Assembly: GCA_018242525.1 (NCBI GenBank)
Contig: JAFEBS010000011.1
Location: 1 to 64,000, forward strand
Origin: Planctomycetota bacterium
GTDB lineage: Bacteria; Planctomycetota; Planctomycetia; Planctomycetales; Planctomycetaceae
Length of the DNA: 64,000 nt
Direction: 5' to 3'
Of the stretch, positions 35,789-44,209 are shown piece by piece (positions within the stretch are counted from its first letter, which is position 1; the number at the start of each line of letters is the position of its first letter). The translations under genes and the position numbers were made by a program. The notes under the pieces are model-generated. The model worked only from the letters and a program-made list of their open reading frames with translations, ran no database searches and was not told the DNA's origin.

Positions 35789-36709
35789 TCAGGTTCCCGC
35801 CCTGCGGCTTTCCTCCAGTTGGCTGATCACGTCGCGGATATAATACACGGTTTCCTGGAATCGCGGTTCACGCTGCATTTCCTTCGATGGTCGGTCGGAA
35901 GTTTGAATCTGCATTTCCTTGAGGATTGTACCGGGTGAATTGCTCAAGATGTAGATTCGGTCCCCCAGGAAAACGGCTTCTTCGATCGAATGCGTGATAA
36001 AAAACACGGTCGCTTCGACCTCGCGCCACAATTCCAGCAGCAGATCCTGCATGTTCATGCGGGTCATCGGGTCGAGTGCACCAAACGGTTCATCCATCAG
36101 GATGATTCTTGGCTTCAGGATCAGCGTCCGCGCGATCGCCACACGCTGCCGCATCCCGCCGGACAATTCATGCGGATACTTGTACTGGTCGGTCGCCACT
36201 TTCAGGCCGACTCGATCAATCCAGTAGCGGCCCAGTTCCTGGCGGATCTTTCGCGAAATCCCCTGGCATTCCAGGCCGAATGTGACATTGTCCAGGACAC
36301 TGCGGTGATCGAAGCTGGTGTAGTCCTGAAACACCATCCCGCGATCAGGGCCTGCCCCGTACACACCGCCTCCCAGGACGAACAATTCCCCGGACGTGGC
36401 CGGATGTTGCGGTTCCAGTCCGGCGATCAGGCGCAGGATCGTGCTCTTGCCGCAACCGCTGGGGCCCAGCACGGAGATGAATTCCCCCTTGTCGGGCAGG
36501 TCTTCCACGACAAACGTCACATCGCGGATCGCCGTGAATTCGTTGGGCAGCCCCGGATTGTAGGTCTTGGTCACATTGCGAAACTCGACAACCGGCGGAC
36601 GACTCAGCTCATCTGGTGTCCGCACATGCGACAGAACCTCACCCATCCCGACGGTGGTCGCAGGGGATTCTTGAGCAGTTTTGGACGGTTCTGCAGGAGT
36701 CGCGGTCAT
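35789..36709 (-). CDS. ABC transporter ATP-binding protein, NitT/TauT type
   Basis: The 306-residue ATPase has Walker A GPSGCGKST (82-90), Q-loop MVFQDYTSFDHR, signature LSGGMRQRVAIART, Walker B IILMDEPFGALDP and H-loop FFITHSIEEAVFLGD. It is closest in style to SsuB/TauB/NrtD subunits of importers for sulfonates, nitrate or similar small anions. The first 38 residues are an unusual low-complexity extension before VEFRNVTKTY. The C-terminal tail after SNSPGTI is short. The permease gene ends 63 bases upstream and the substrate-binding gene precedes that, giving a complete importer. Confidence 0.93.
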   Translation of the reverse strand: MTATPAEPSKTAQESPATTVGMGEVLSHVRTPDELSRPPVVEFRNVTKTYNPGLPNEFTAIRDVTFVVEDLPDKGEFISVLGPSGCGKSTILRLIAGLEPQHPATSGELFVLGGGVYGAGPDRGMVFQDYTSFDHRSVLDNVTFGLECQGISRKIRQELGRYWIDRVGLKVATDQYKYPHELSGGMRQRVAIARTLILKPRIILMDEPFGALDPMTRMNMQDLLLELWREVEATVFFITHSIEEAVFLGDRIYILSNSPGTILKEMQIQTSDRPSKEMQREPRFQETVYYIRDVISQLEESRRAGT

Positions 36710-36772
36710 TGAGGTTTCCAGGGATGCATTCGGTGCCGGTTTGACGCAGGTGTTGACCGGACCAGGTCCCGG

Positions 36773-37780
36773 TTAACTGGGGGCCTGATGCTTCTGGTGC
36801 ATCGTCGCCATGAGTCGCGTCGGGTCTGCGGGCTTGATGATCATTCCCTTCAAGTCTTCCCAACCGTACAGCATCATCCGCACACACTGATTCAGCACTC
36901 CCGCCCCCCCGAACCGGTGGGGGAACAGTTCCCGCTGCACCCAGTACAGCGCGCGATCCAGTGCCAGTGCGACTATCGGGATGATCAGCAGGACCAGGAT
37001 CACATGTTCACGCGGTCCCCGCCGCTGTGACGTGTTGATAATGTCCCCCAGGCCACCCGATTCACTGCCAAACTTGATGGTTTCGGCCAGCATGATGTAG
37101 CCGAAGGCAAGTCCAAACAGCAATCGCAGCGAATTGAAGACGTTGGGCAGGGCCAGCGGAATCAAGACTTTCAGAATGACCTGCCAGCCTTTCGCACCCA
37201 GCGTATAGGCCGTGTCGATGTATTGCCCCCCCACGTCCTGGATGGCACGGGCGGTGTCCGACAGGATAAATGCCACGCAGGCAATAAAAATAAACATGAT
37301 CTTCTGCTGTTCACCAATGCCGAACAGCGAATAGGTCAGCCCCGTCAGCGCCGCCAGCGGGATGTTGCGCCCAAACAGCGATAACGGCAGAAAAAACGCA
37401 TTCACCCGACTGAAACAGCCGCACAGGACCCCCACGGGAATCCCGACCAATGTTGCCAGTCCGAAACCGAACGAAACCCGGCGCAGTGTGACGAGCAGAT
37501 TTCGGGTCAGTTCCCGGTCAAACCACAAGCTCGGGAAACTGGCAAACGTTTCGCGGGGGCTGGGCAGCGTGGTGTAGCTCAGGATTCGCTCTTCGGCGTC
37601 ACCACGCGTCAGCCACCACCACAAGCCATAACACAGGCCGATGCAGAGCAGGCTGAAGATCGGCACCTGCCACAGCGGCGCTTCTTTTCGCAAGGCGAAC
37701 AAGTCGCCCAGGTATCGTCGGTGCGGTCGCGGCGACGATACCGTGCTGCTGGCGACGGGCGATTCTGCTGGGGTACTCAC
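36773..37780 (-). CDS. ABC transporter permease, NitT/TauT type
   Basis: The 335-residue inner-membrane protein has about six or seven helices and a BPD_transp_1 domain: TLVGIPVGVLCGCFSRVNAFFLPLS, the EAA-type loop IDTAYTLGAKGWQVILKVLIPLALPNVFNSLR (about 190-220), and LVLLIIPIVALALDRALYWVQRELFP. The start is a GTG with AGGAAG upstream. The C-terminal extension after the last helix (GGAGVLNQCVRMMLYGWEDLKGMIIKPAD...) is longer than usual and cytoplasmic, and could contact the ATPase or other operon proteins. It probably forms an importer with the ATPase at 35789 and the substrate-binding/OmpA fusion at 37940. Confidence 0.9.
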   Translation of the reverse strand: MSTPAESPVASSTVSSPRPHRRYLGDLFALRKEAPLWQVPIFSLLCIGLCYGLWWWLTRGDAEERILSYTTLPSPRETFASFPSLWFDRELTRNLLVTLRRVSFGFGLATLVGIPVGVLCGCFSRVNAFFLPLSLFGRNIPLAALTGLTYSLFGIGEQQKIMFIFIACVAFILSDTARAIQDVGGQYIDTAYTLGAKGWQVILKVLIPLALPNVFNSLRLLFGLAFGYIMLAETIKFGSESGGLGDIINTSQRRGPREHVILVLLIIPIVALALDRALYWVQRELFPHRFGGAGVLNQCVRMMLYGWEDLKGMIIKPADPTRLMATMHQKHQAPS

Positions 37781-37939
37781 GTTTCATCACTTCCTGCAAC
37801 GCAGACCATGGACACTGATCAGTCCCACGGCCCGGGAACTATGCCAGGGCGCTCTGACATGGCCGAGCGAACTGTCCGTTCAGACGGCCACGTCGAAAGC
37901 CGGCAATCGCACCCAGGCCTGGGGCGACCGCCAGCAGGA

Positions 37940-39682
37940 CTACTGCTGCTCCGCCGAGTAAACCTTGATCTCCACGCGTCGATTCTTGAAGTGGTTGTCC
38001 GGGTCGTTGGGATCTGCCGGGCGGTCCCAACCCATCCCCTCGACAGCGAATCGATTCGGTTCCAGTTCCTTGTACTTCTGCAACAGTCCCTCCTTGATCG
38101 CATTCGCGCGGTTCAGCGACAGTTCCTTGACCAGGCTCGCGGGAACCTGTCCCTTCATCGACGAATCGGTATGCCCTTCCACGATGATATGAGCGGCGCC
38201 GAATTGCCCCGCCAGCTTGGCGATCTCGTCCAGGGTCAGATCCACGGACGGATCGTACATCTCTTCCACATCCTTGCCGTCCACCTTCCGGGTAATTGTC
38301 TTGTGCAGATCCCAACTGTTCGGGAAGAATTTTACGACGACGGTGTTGGTCAGGATCTCCTTCTCACCGCGAATTTCCCCGACGGTCTTCGGTGTCAACT
38401 GAATCTTGTATTCGTCCTTTTGCGACGAGTACTTTTCTTCCTTGAGCAGTTTTTCCAGGACCGAGGGATCCATGACCTGATCGAACGGAACGGCCTGGTG
38501 CGTGATCGTCCCGATGCGACGATACAGGTAGTACGACTGATTCCAGACCCGCTCAAAGTTCGTCGGGTTGTTCTGATTCAGGAAGAACTGCTGGTTCTCG
38601 GCCACATTCGTGTTGTGGGCATCACCCTGCATGGCCAGGGCATCGGGTTCGGGAATGTTGTATCCCTTGGCCATCAGCTTGGCGAGTTCCTGTCGCTTGC
38701 CTTCGTCCTTCAGTTCCACCATGGCGTCAAAGATCCCCCTACACAGGGCTTCGACGATTCCCGGTTCATCACGGGCAAAGTCGGCGCGTGTGAACCAGAT
38801 GTCCGTAATCAACTTGTTGGCCTGGGCGGTCGTGACGAGCATCCGGTTTCCACGGACCTTTTCCAGGTTGTAGATGTCCGGGGCCCACGACACGCAACCG
38901 GCGATATCCTTCTGCGAATTGAACGCTGCCGCCGCCTGGAACGCGGTTTCAGTCGGGACGATCTCCACTTCAGAGGGCTGGACGCCGCCCGAAACCAGCA
39001 TGTTCAGCGCGAAGTAGTGCGAGGGTGAGTTCTGTGCCAGCACCAGCTTTTTGCCACGCAGATCGGCAACGGTCTTGATCGTGTCGCGGACGACAATCCC
39101 GTCACCGCCGTTGGACCAGTCAATCTGCTGGAACACGCGCGGCATGATCCGTGCGTCCTTGGGTTTGCCCGAGGCGTCAACGAATCCCTGCAGGAACAGT
39201 GGCAGCATGTCCAGTGTTCCCCAGCCGATGTGAATGTTGCCAGTGGCGTAGGCGTCGCGCATCTGCACGGGGTCATCAATCAGCACCAGCTCAACCTTGA
39301 ATTCCTTCCCTTCGGGTGTCTTCCAGACATGTCCTCCGGCAAATCCGTTGTTGGCAAGAATGATGGGCCCCCAGCCAGCCCAGACGTTGACCGCGAACCG
39401 GACGGTGTTGTCGGTCTTTTCCAACGAGGTATAAGCACCGGCTCCCGGGGGATCGGGCAGGCGTTCGCCCCGGGGGCGCAGCTTGTATTCCTTGACCATC
39501 AGGGTCGGACCCGGGTCCGGATGCTCAGCGTTGGCGGTCAATTCCTTGGCGTCGATCTTATCGGTGGGCTTTGGCGGGGCCTTGGGAGCGAAGATATCGC
39601 TGCGGTACATCGCGAAGCCGACGAGCCCCAGCACGACCGCCGCAACGGCGAGATAAAATGCTGGCTTGGGTTGTCCATTCAT
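37940..39682 (-). CDS. substrate-binding protein fused to an OmpA-like peptidoglycan-binding domain
   Basis: The 580-residue protein has an N-terminal anchor helix (AFYLAVAAVVLGLVGFAMY) and a Pro-rich linker. A type II periplasmic binding fold follows (about 90-400; RFAVNVWAGWGPIILANNG, GTLDMLPLFLQGF, VRDTIKTVADLRGKKLVLAQNSPSHYFALNML, CVSWAPDIYNLEK). The C-terminal OmpA/MotB domain (about 455-575) contains IIVEGHTDSSMKG, LSLNRANAIKEGL and GMGWDRPADPNDPDNHFKNRRVEI. Thus the receptor of a NitT/TauT-like importer is held between inner membrane and cell wall, unlike ordinary lipoprotein or soluble receptors. The ligand is unknown. It is located between the VWA lipoprotein and permease genes in the same operon. 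Confidence 0.9.
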   Translation of the reverse strand: MNGQPKPAFYLAVAAVVLGLVGFAMYRSDIFAPKAPPKPTDKIDAKELTANAEHPDPGPTLMVKEYKLRPRGERLPDPPGAGAYTSLEKTDNTVRFAVNVWAGWGPIILANNGFAGGHVWKTPEGKEFKVELVLIDDPVQMRDAYATGNIHIGWGTLDMLPLFLQGFVDASGKPKDARIMPRVFQQIDWSNGGDGIVVRDTIKTVADLRGKKLVLAQNSPSHYFALNMLVSGGVQPSEVEIVPTETAFQAAAAFNSQKDIAGCVSWAPDIYNLEKVRGNRMLVTTAQANKLITDIWFTRADFARDEPGIVEALCRGIFDAMVELKDEGKRQELAKLMAKGYNIPEPDALAMQGDAHNTNVAENQQFFLNQNNPTNFERVWNQSYYLYRRIGTITHQAVPFDQVMDPSVLEKLLKEEKYSSQKDEYKIQLTPKTVGEIRGEKEILTNTVVVKFFPNSWDLHKTITRKVDGKDVEEMYDPSVDLTLDEIAKLAGQFGAAHIIVEGHTDSSMKGQVPASLVKELSLNRANAIKEGLLQKYKELEPNRFAVEGMGWDRPADPNDPDNHFKNRRVEIKVYSAEQQ

Positions 39683-39722
39683 GACGTTGATCCTTCAGAT
39701 AGGTTACTTGTTTGTGGAATAT

Positions 39723-40511
39723 CTATTCTTTTTCTGCCGGCATCGCCTCGGCAAAGATTCGTTTTTCGTAGATTTCTGTCAATCGTGCCTGCAATTGATT
39801 TTCATCCGCCGCCACGACGACCGAACCGCCGGTCTGGCTGAGAAACCCGAAATGACTGGCAGCCGTATCAAACGCGACGAAATGCATTTCGACATCGCCG
39901 TGCGTTTGAGAATACAGTTGTCGCGCCATCAGGTCTGGTGGTGTGCCCACGGTATTGTTGCCGTCGGTAATGCAAATCAGGTGCTTCCGGACACAACCGG
40001 TGGAGTAGAGCGACTCAAAACCGGCCGCCAGAGCTTTGCCAATCGCTGTGCCGCCCGCGGGGTGTGGAATGGCCGCGACGGCATTGGTTGCCGAAGTGGC
40101 GTCAAAGGGACCAATTTTCAGGACTTCAGATGTTCCACTCGAAAAGCTGCTGATTCCCATGAAAAGTGGACTGTCGGTGTGCTTCGTGTGCCATTCGTCC
40201 GTCACGTGAATGATCTTCGTCAGGACTCCGCTGGCAATTTGAAACTTCGGACGCGGATGGCCGGTCCGATCGCGGACGGTTTGCTGCATGCTGCCGGACG
40301 TGTCGATCAGGATGACCACTGCTGTTCCCAGTCGCTGTGACGGTTGCGGCAGAGAAATCGGCGGCAACAGGTTTGATGTTCGCCGTTGAGCGGACGCCGT
40401 TTGCACGGATCTGGGAGCGGGCGGCGGACGACGGCCGCAACCCGAACTGACCAGGCACGTCGCGATGATCAACACCAGCATATACGGCTTCGACCTGCGA
40501 GCCTGAAACAT
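39723..40511 (-). CDS. VWA-domain lipoprotein
   Basis: The 262-residue protein has a lipoprotein-like leader (MLVLIIATCLVSSGC, modified Cys25) and a Pro-rich spacer. A von Willebrand A domain spans about residues 62-240, starting AVVILIDTSGSMQQT (MIDAS Asp70-x-Ser72-x-Ser74) with the second metal loop GGTAIGKAL and third acidic site CITDGNNT. An intact MIDAS implies divalent-metal-dependent protein binding, outside the inner membrane. An in-frame ATG at residue 11 would leave a standard short leader. The gene is 61 bases after the small TerB-like gene and 40 bases before the SBP/OmpA gene, pointing to an assembly or docking role for that envelope complex. Confidence 0.85.
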   Translation of the reverse strand: MFQARRSKPYMLVLIIATCLVSSGCGRRPPPAPRSVQTASAQRRTSNLLPPISLPQPSQRLGTAVVILIDTSGSMQQTVRDRTGHPRPKFQIASGVLTKIIHVTDEWHTKHTDSPLFMGISSFSSGTSEVLKIGPFDATSATNAVAAIPHPAGGTAIGKALAAGFESLYSTGCVRKHLICITDGNNTVGTPPDLMARQLYSQTHGDVEMHFVAFDTAASHFGFLSQTGGSVVVAADENQLQARLTEIYEKRIFAEAMPAEKE

Positions 40512-40572
40512 GATCTTCTCCCCATCGGCAGCATTGCCGGCATTGACCAGAACGGTCTGCCGCCAATTCGGA

Positions 40573-40863
40573 TCAACCGCGAAACACGGTCTTGTGCCGC
40601 GATTTCTGCATTTCGCTCAGCATCTGCATCAGATCGTAGGCGGTCAGTTCACACAACAGCGCGGTGACCTTTGCATGCAGGTTGTCGTCCAGCAGCGGTT
40701 CGACCTCCTTCATCAGTGTCGTCAAACGGGCTTCCTGGGCCTTCAATTCGTGGTCATCGATGTGACCATCGGCCAGGGCATCGATAAATGACGTCAGATT
40801 TCGCGCGTGCTGCTCAATCTGCGGCGTCTGAGACTTTTCATCAAACCAACTGGTCCTGCTCAT
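40573..40863 (-). CDS. small acidic helical protein, TerB-like
   Basis: The 96-residue soluble product contains FIDALADGHIDDHELKAQEARLTTLMKEVEPLLDD. The 'ADG.ID..E...' segment resembles the first acidic helix of TerB-like proteins, although the protein is shorter than TerB and the match is by eye. The rest is helical (HAKVTALLCELTAYDLMQMLSEMQ). The ATG at 40863 lies two bases past the AAA ATPase stop, with GAAGGAA inside the end of that gene, so translation is coupled. It may be a small adaptor of the AAA ATPase. A longer in-frame start at 40980 overlaps the ATPase gene and is rejected. Confidence 0.75.
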   Translation of the reverse strand: MSRTSWFDEKSQTPQIEQHARNLTSFIDALADGHIDDHELKAQEARLTTLMKEVEPLLDDNLHAKVTALLCELTAYDLMQMLSEMQKSRHKTVFRG

Positions 40864-40865
40864 TG

Positions 40866-42656
40866 TTATTCCTTCAGAAGTTGCTTCAACGCCACAAACC
40901 GTTCTTGAATCGCCGCGCGACCATTGGCCTGCACGATCCTGTCTCGCCAGTGCTGAGGCAGAAATCCTAGCTGCGTGCATTCCAGCACCGCGGCCAGTTC
41001 CTGCAATTCCTTTTCCAATCCCTGGGCCGACGGAATGAATTCCCGAAACGCCGCTTCGATATCGCCCCCCGTCACCTCAGGTCGACCATCGGCGAGTGCC
41101 TGTCGCTTGGCCGCCAGCACCACGCTTTCAATGTCCGATCCACTCAGGAACCGATCTGCCTTAATTGCGGGCAGCGAATTGGCTGCCAGCGGGACCTTGT
41201 TCTTGCGGGCCAGGGCCGTCACCATTGCCAGGACTTCCGCGTCATCCTGCGGGTAAAACATGGGGATGTGAACCTCGGCCCGTCCCTGTCGCTTCAAGTC
41301 GATCGGTAGCAGCTCCGGCCGGCTGGTCAGCAGCATCCAGATGATTTGCCCGCGATACCGGGTGTCACCCATCTGCGATGCAATCATCGCGAAGACTCTG
41401 TTGGACGTGCCGGAATCGCCATCCGCCTGCCGATCTCCCAGTGAAGCGTCGGCCTCATCGATCATGACCACCACCGGGCCGAGCGATCGCAGGACCGTCA
41501 ATACCTGTTCGAGGTTCGCCTCGGTCTCGCCGACATATTTCGAGCGGAAGTTTCGCAGCTTGACGCATGGAATCCCTATCGACCCCGCATAGCACTCGGC
41601 GAGAAAAGTCTTGCCAGTACCGACCGGACCACACAGCAAATAGCCCATCGGGGCCGCATCGAGCCGGCCTTTCAGGATCAGGTCGGCGTCCTGCTGCAGG
41701 CGTTCTTTCGCAGCCTGCTGTCCCACGATCAGGTCCAGCGTATGCTTCGGCTCGACAAATTCGACCAGCCCCTGACACTGTCGCTCGATCATGGTCTTCT
41801 TCAACTGCTTGAACCGCGCCTGATCCACTCGCGAGCCGTTTTGTCTCCCCTGAGTCAGCAGCACGTTCAGGCTGGTTAGATTCAGCCCGTTCGACAAATC
41901 GGCCAGTTCGGATGTCGTGAAGTCGGTGGCCCTGGCGAAATCGATCGTGCGACTCATCCACTGGCAGAACCGTTCACGCTCATCCCGATCCGGCAATGGT
42001 ATTTCAATCGTTGCCACATGAGGACTCTGCACCAGCCGGTCGTTGATTTCGGAAACCTTGTCGGCCACCAGGCAGAACGCCGTGTTAATCCGCTTGATGT
42101 ACGGATTCTGCGCCCAGTTCAGGAACCGGACCAGATTCGTCCCCTGCCCGCGTGACAGTGAATTCAAATCCCCCGCCGGACAGACGTATTGTGCATAGTC
42201 GAGAATGATTCCCAGGCTCTTGCGTCGACTTGAGTCCTCTTCGAGCAGATTCCGTTCGACCAGTTTATCCAGCGTCAGCAGAACGCTGTCCGGATCTCGC
42301 GGCCAGGCCCCCGGTTCCCCCAGCTTGATGGACAGGTACTGGATCATCCCCTGCAGGCGTTTTGGGTCTTCACCGGCGGCCGGTCGCAGCCCGCGTGCCA
42401 GGTCATATTGCACAACGATGTCCCACGACCCGAAAACCTGGGTGGCCAGGAACTCGGGCAGACTGCAATAGGACTCGCCGTTCTGATTCGGGCAGCGGAT
42501 CAGATCGTGAACATTCCCATGCACCACGAACAGGCAGGTCGTTCCCGAGAAATAGAGTTCCGCCAGACGTCGTGCCCACGCCGGAAACCAGCCCGGCAAC
42601 TCCGCAGATCGCGGGGCTGTTGTTGACTCGTCGTTTTGCGGGGAATCCTGAGACAC
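40866..42656 (-). CDS. AAA family ATPase with degenerate N-terminal NTPase half
   Basis: The 596-residue protein has two parts. Residues about 20-235 look like a degenerate P-loop domain: CLFVVHGNVHDLIRCP replaces a Walker A motif, and GIILDYAQYV and AFCLVADKVSEINDRL mark later strands. Residues about 290-560 form an intact AAA domain: Walker A GPVGTGKT (Lys349), pore-type loop KLRNFRSKYVGETEANL, Walker B VVMIDEAD (Asp400-Glu401), sensor MLLTSRPELLPIDLKRQGRAE (Arg fingers) and SGSDIESVVLAAKRQAL. This classic-AAA/Ycf46-like layout suits a hexameric protein remodeler. It lies directly downstream of pspA, separated by a family C repeat. Start is GTG with a weak ribosome site. Confidence 0.88.
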   Translation of the reverse strand: MSQDSPQNDESTTAPRSAELPGWFPAWARRLAELYFSGTTCLFVVHGNVHDLIRCPNQNGESYCSLPEFLATQVFGSWDIVVQYDLARGLRPAAGEDPKRLQGMIQYLSIKLGEPGAWPRDPDSVLLTLDKLVERNLLEEDSSRRKSLGIILDYAQYVCPAGDLNSLSRGQGTNLVRFLNWAQNPYIKRINTAFCLVADKVSEINDRLVQSPHVATIEIPLPDRDERERFCQWMSRTIDFARATDFTTSELADLSNGLNLTSLNVLLTQGRQNGSRVDQARFKQLKKTMIERQCQGLVEFVEPKHTLDLIVGQQAAKERLQQDADLILKGRLDAAPMGYLLCGPVGTGKTFLAECYAGSIGIPCVKLRNFRSKYVGETEANLEQVLTVLRSLGPVVVMIDEADASLGDRQADGDSGTSNRVFAMIASQMGDTRYRGQIIWMLLTSRPELLPIDLKRQGRAEVHIPMFYPQDDAEVLAMVTALARKNKVPLAANSLPAIKADRFLSGSDIESVVLAAKRQALADGRPEVTGGDIEAAFREFIPSAQGLEKELQELAAVLECTQLGFLPQHWRDRIVQANGRAAIQERFVALKQLLKE

Positions 42657-42737
42657 GCTGTATCCATTCCGTTAAGGAAACAAAGGTTCACACGATTCCA
42701 ACACGATGGGCGCGGATACAAATAGCGTTGCCTGAAC

Positions 42738-42826
42738 CTGGGACATTAGCCCGAAGCACGAGCGAGGGATAAGCAAGTTGGACGCGCATCGACGAATCCC
42801 TCGGTCGCGCGTCGGGCTGGTGTTTT
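42738..42826. repeat. palindromic repeat, family C, copy 2 (inside the pspA operon)
   Basis: It shares CTGGGACATTA, GAGCGAGGGAT, CAAGTTGG and CGCATCGACGAATCCCTCG with the copy at 4116-4227, but lacks the CTCG expansion. Its inverted arms (CCCGAAGCACGAGCGAGGGAT with ATCCCTCGGTCGCGCGTCGGGCT) would fold into a long hairpin between the pspA and AAA reading frames. Confidence 0.85.
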
Positions 42827-42853
42827 GACGCTTCCGCGATTCCTTCCCAACAA

Positions 42854-43600
42854 TCAGGACGACTGCTTGACGACCGCAGGCCCCAATTCCTTTTCCGTTT
42901 CCGTGACCTTGGCTGTTTCCGGCGACACCAGTCCCATTTGCACTTCAAAGTCACGCAGGGCCTGGTCACCGAGCGCCTTTTCCATGGCTTGTTCGCGCTG
43001 GATATCAACGATTCCCTCACCCGACAGATCGGCGGCCACGCGAACCTTGGCTCGATTCAGACCGATCTTGTCCTGGATGACCTGCTCGATCTGGCCAAAG
43101 TCCGTCGTGACATCGAAATTGAAATCCTTGGACAGCTTGGCCATTTCGGCTTCGGCTCGACTCATTTTCAATTCGGCATCGTACTTGGCGATCTTTTCGC
43201 GGATCTGCGCCAGTTTGCTGCTGGCATGTTTGATCTTCGTGACATTGTTGTTATAGGACTCTTCATGCAATTTGAGCTGGTTCTGGTTCTCTTCCAGTTC
43301 CTTTTTTCCTTTTTGCAGTTCCAGAGCGAACTTCGCGGCGGAGTCACGGTCTCCCGCTTGCAGATAGGCCTTCACCTTGGCTTCCAGATTGGAAACATGC
43401 GATTGATTGGCGGCGACCTGCCGGCTGACCCGTTCGACCAGCGCGCGATACTGTTCCAACCCTTCGCGACCCTGCTTCATCTGATCGACAGCGGTATCGT
43501 ACTCGTACTGCATCTGAGCGATCGGATCCGCCGTCCAAAACAGATTGGCGAGCTTGTTGGCTTGTGCGGCCAATGCACGCCACAACTTGCCGAATATCAT
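42854..43600 (-). CDS. pspA: PspA/IM30 family protein
   Basis: The 248-residue protein is almost entirely helical with long coiled-coil segments. The N-terminal helix (MIFGKLWRALAAQANKLANLFWTADPIAQMQYEYDTAVDQMKQG) is the amphipathic membrane-binding part. Helices rich in Glu/Lys/Gln follow (ANQSHVSNLEAKVKAYLQAGDRDSAAKFALELQ), with a C-terminal extension including VAADLSGEGIVDIQREQAMEKALGDQALRDFEVQMGL. PspA/Vipp1 proteins are structural relatives of ESCRT-III and form membrane-bound rods or rings that protect damaged inner membranes. No PspF, PspB or PspC genes are nearby; the partners here are an AAA ATPase and an ABC system. It is the first gene of the block, so regulation should be set in the 600 bases upstream. 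Confidence 0.92.
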   Translation of the reverse strand: MIFGKLWRALAAQANKLANLFWTADPIAQMQYEYDTAVDQMKQGREGLEQYRALVERVSRQVAANQSHVSNLEAKVKAYLQAGDRDSAAKFALELQKGKKELEENQNQLKLHEESYNNNVTKIKHASSKLAQIREKIAKYDAELKMSRAEAEMAKLSKDFNFDVTTDFGQIEQVIQDKIGLNRAKVRVAADLSGEGIVDIQREQAMEKALGDQALRDFEVQMGLVSPETAKVTETEKELGPAVVKQSS

Positions 43601-44209
43601 TGTCGTACCGGACCTTTCCAGGGAGGTGAGCCAAGCTGACGGGTTGCCACCAGACGTGAGACGTGTTCACGGAGATGTCTCTGAACCAAGTCTGCGTGGA
43701 TCTTCGTCGTTTCCCGCCGAGCATTCAATGAATTGACATCAGAATATGCCAAATTCACAGTGATCCATGGAGTACCAACGCGATCCAACCGCCAGCGGAT
43801 CACTCTGTTTCCTCGTCGACGCAGAGATTGTCCTGCTAAAGAGTTGCAGGCACCTGCGGTTTGGCGTGGGGCGAACGGGATCACTCGCCGATTTCCATCA
43901 AGACTCGCGCTTCGCAGATGACTTTCACGTCGCCTGGCAAGCTCGCAACCGCGCGAAGCCTGACGGCGCTCCGTGCCAGTCACGCGTGCAGCTGCGGCTG
44001 GATTTCAAGGTGCTGGCATGAGTCCTGCTTAGCCGGATTCAAATCCGGCGAGCGGTCGTGGTGTCACAAAACGGCAATGTCCACGGCAGTGAGCTGGCGT
44101 TTTTTTGCCAACTGATCGAAGTCGGGTCGCTTTCGGTTTCGATTCGGTACTATACCATTTGACGAAATTCGTCTGAACTCCACATCCAGAAAGCCAATCG
44201 GATCATCTC
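43601..44209. other. divergent intergenic region between pspA and the GH63 gene
   Basis: These 609 bases should hold promoters for both directions. A perfect hairpin GCCGGAT-TCAA-ATCCGGC lies at 44032-44049. A minus-strand frame at 43597-43983 overlaps the pspA start by four bases; its last 50 residues (LNARRETTKIHADLVQRHLREHVSRL) could be protein, but codon use and the N-terminal part are unconvincing. No further gene is supported. Confidence 0.4.

Noticed and set aside
37721..39028. Plus-strand 435-codon frame
   Set aside because: Antisense to the SBP-OmpA fusion; rich in His/Arg/Gln, as expected for an antisense reading.
43700..43780. Possible sigma54 promoter upstream of pspA (TGGCAT...)
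   Set aside because: GG is present on the minus strand but the -12 GC is missing at the required 10-base spacing.
43597..43983. 128-codon frame overlapping the pspA start by four bases
   Set aside because: The overlap looks operon-like, but the N-terminal two thirds resemble random translation and no start signal is seen; left unannotated.
44032..44049. Hairpin GCCGGAT-TCAA-ATCCGGC as a tRNA T-arm
   Set aside because: The loop is too short and no acceptor, D or anticodon arms can be found around it.
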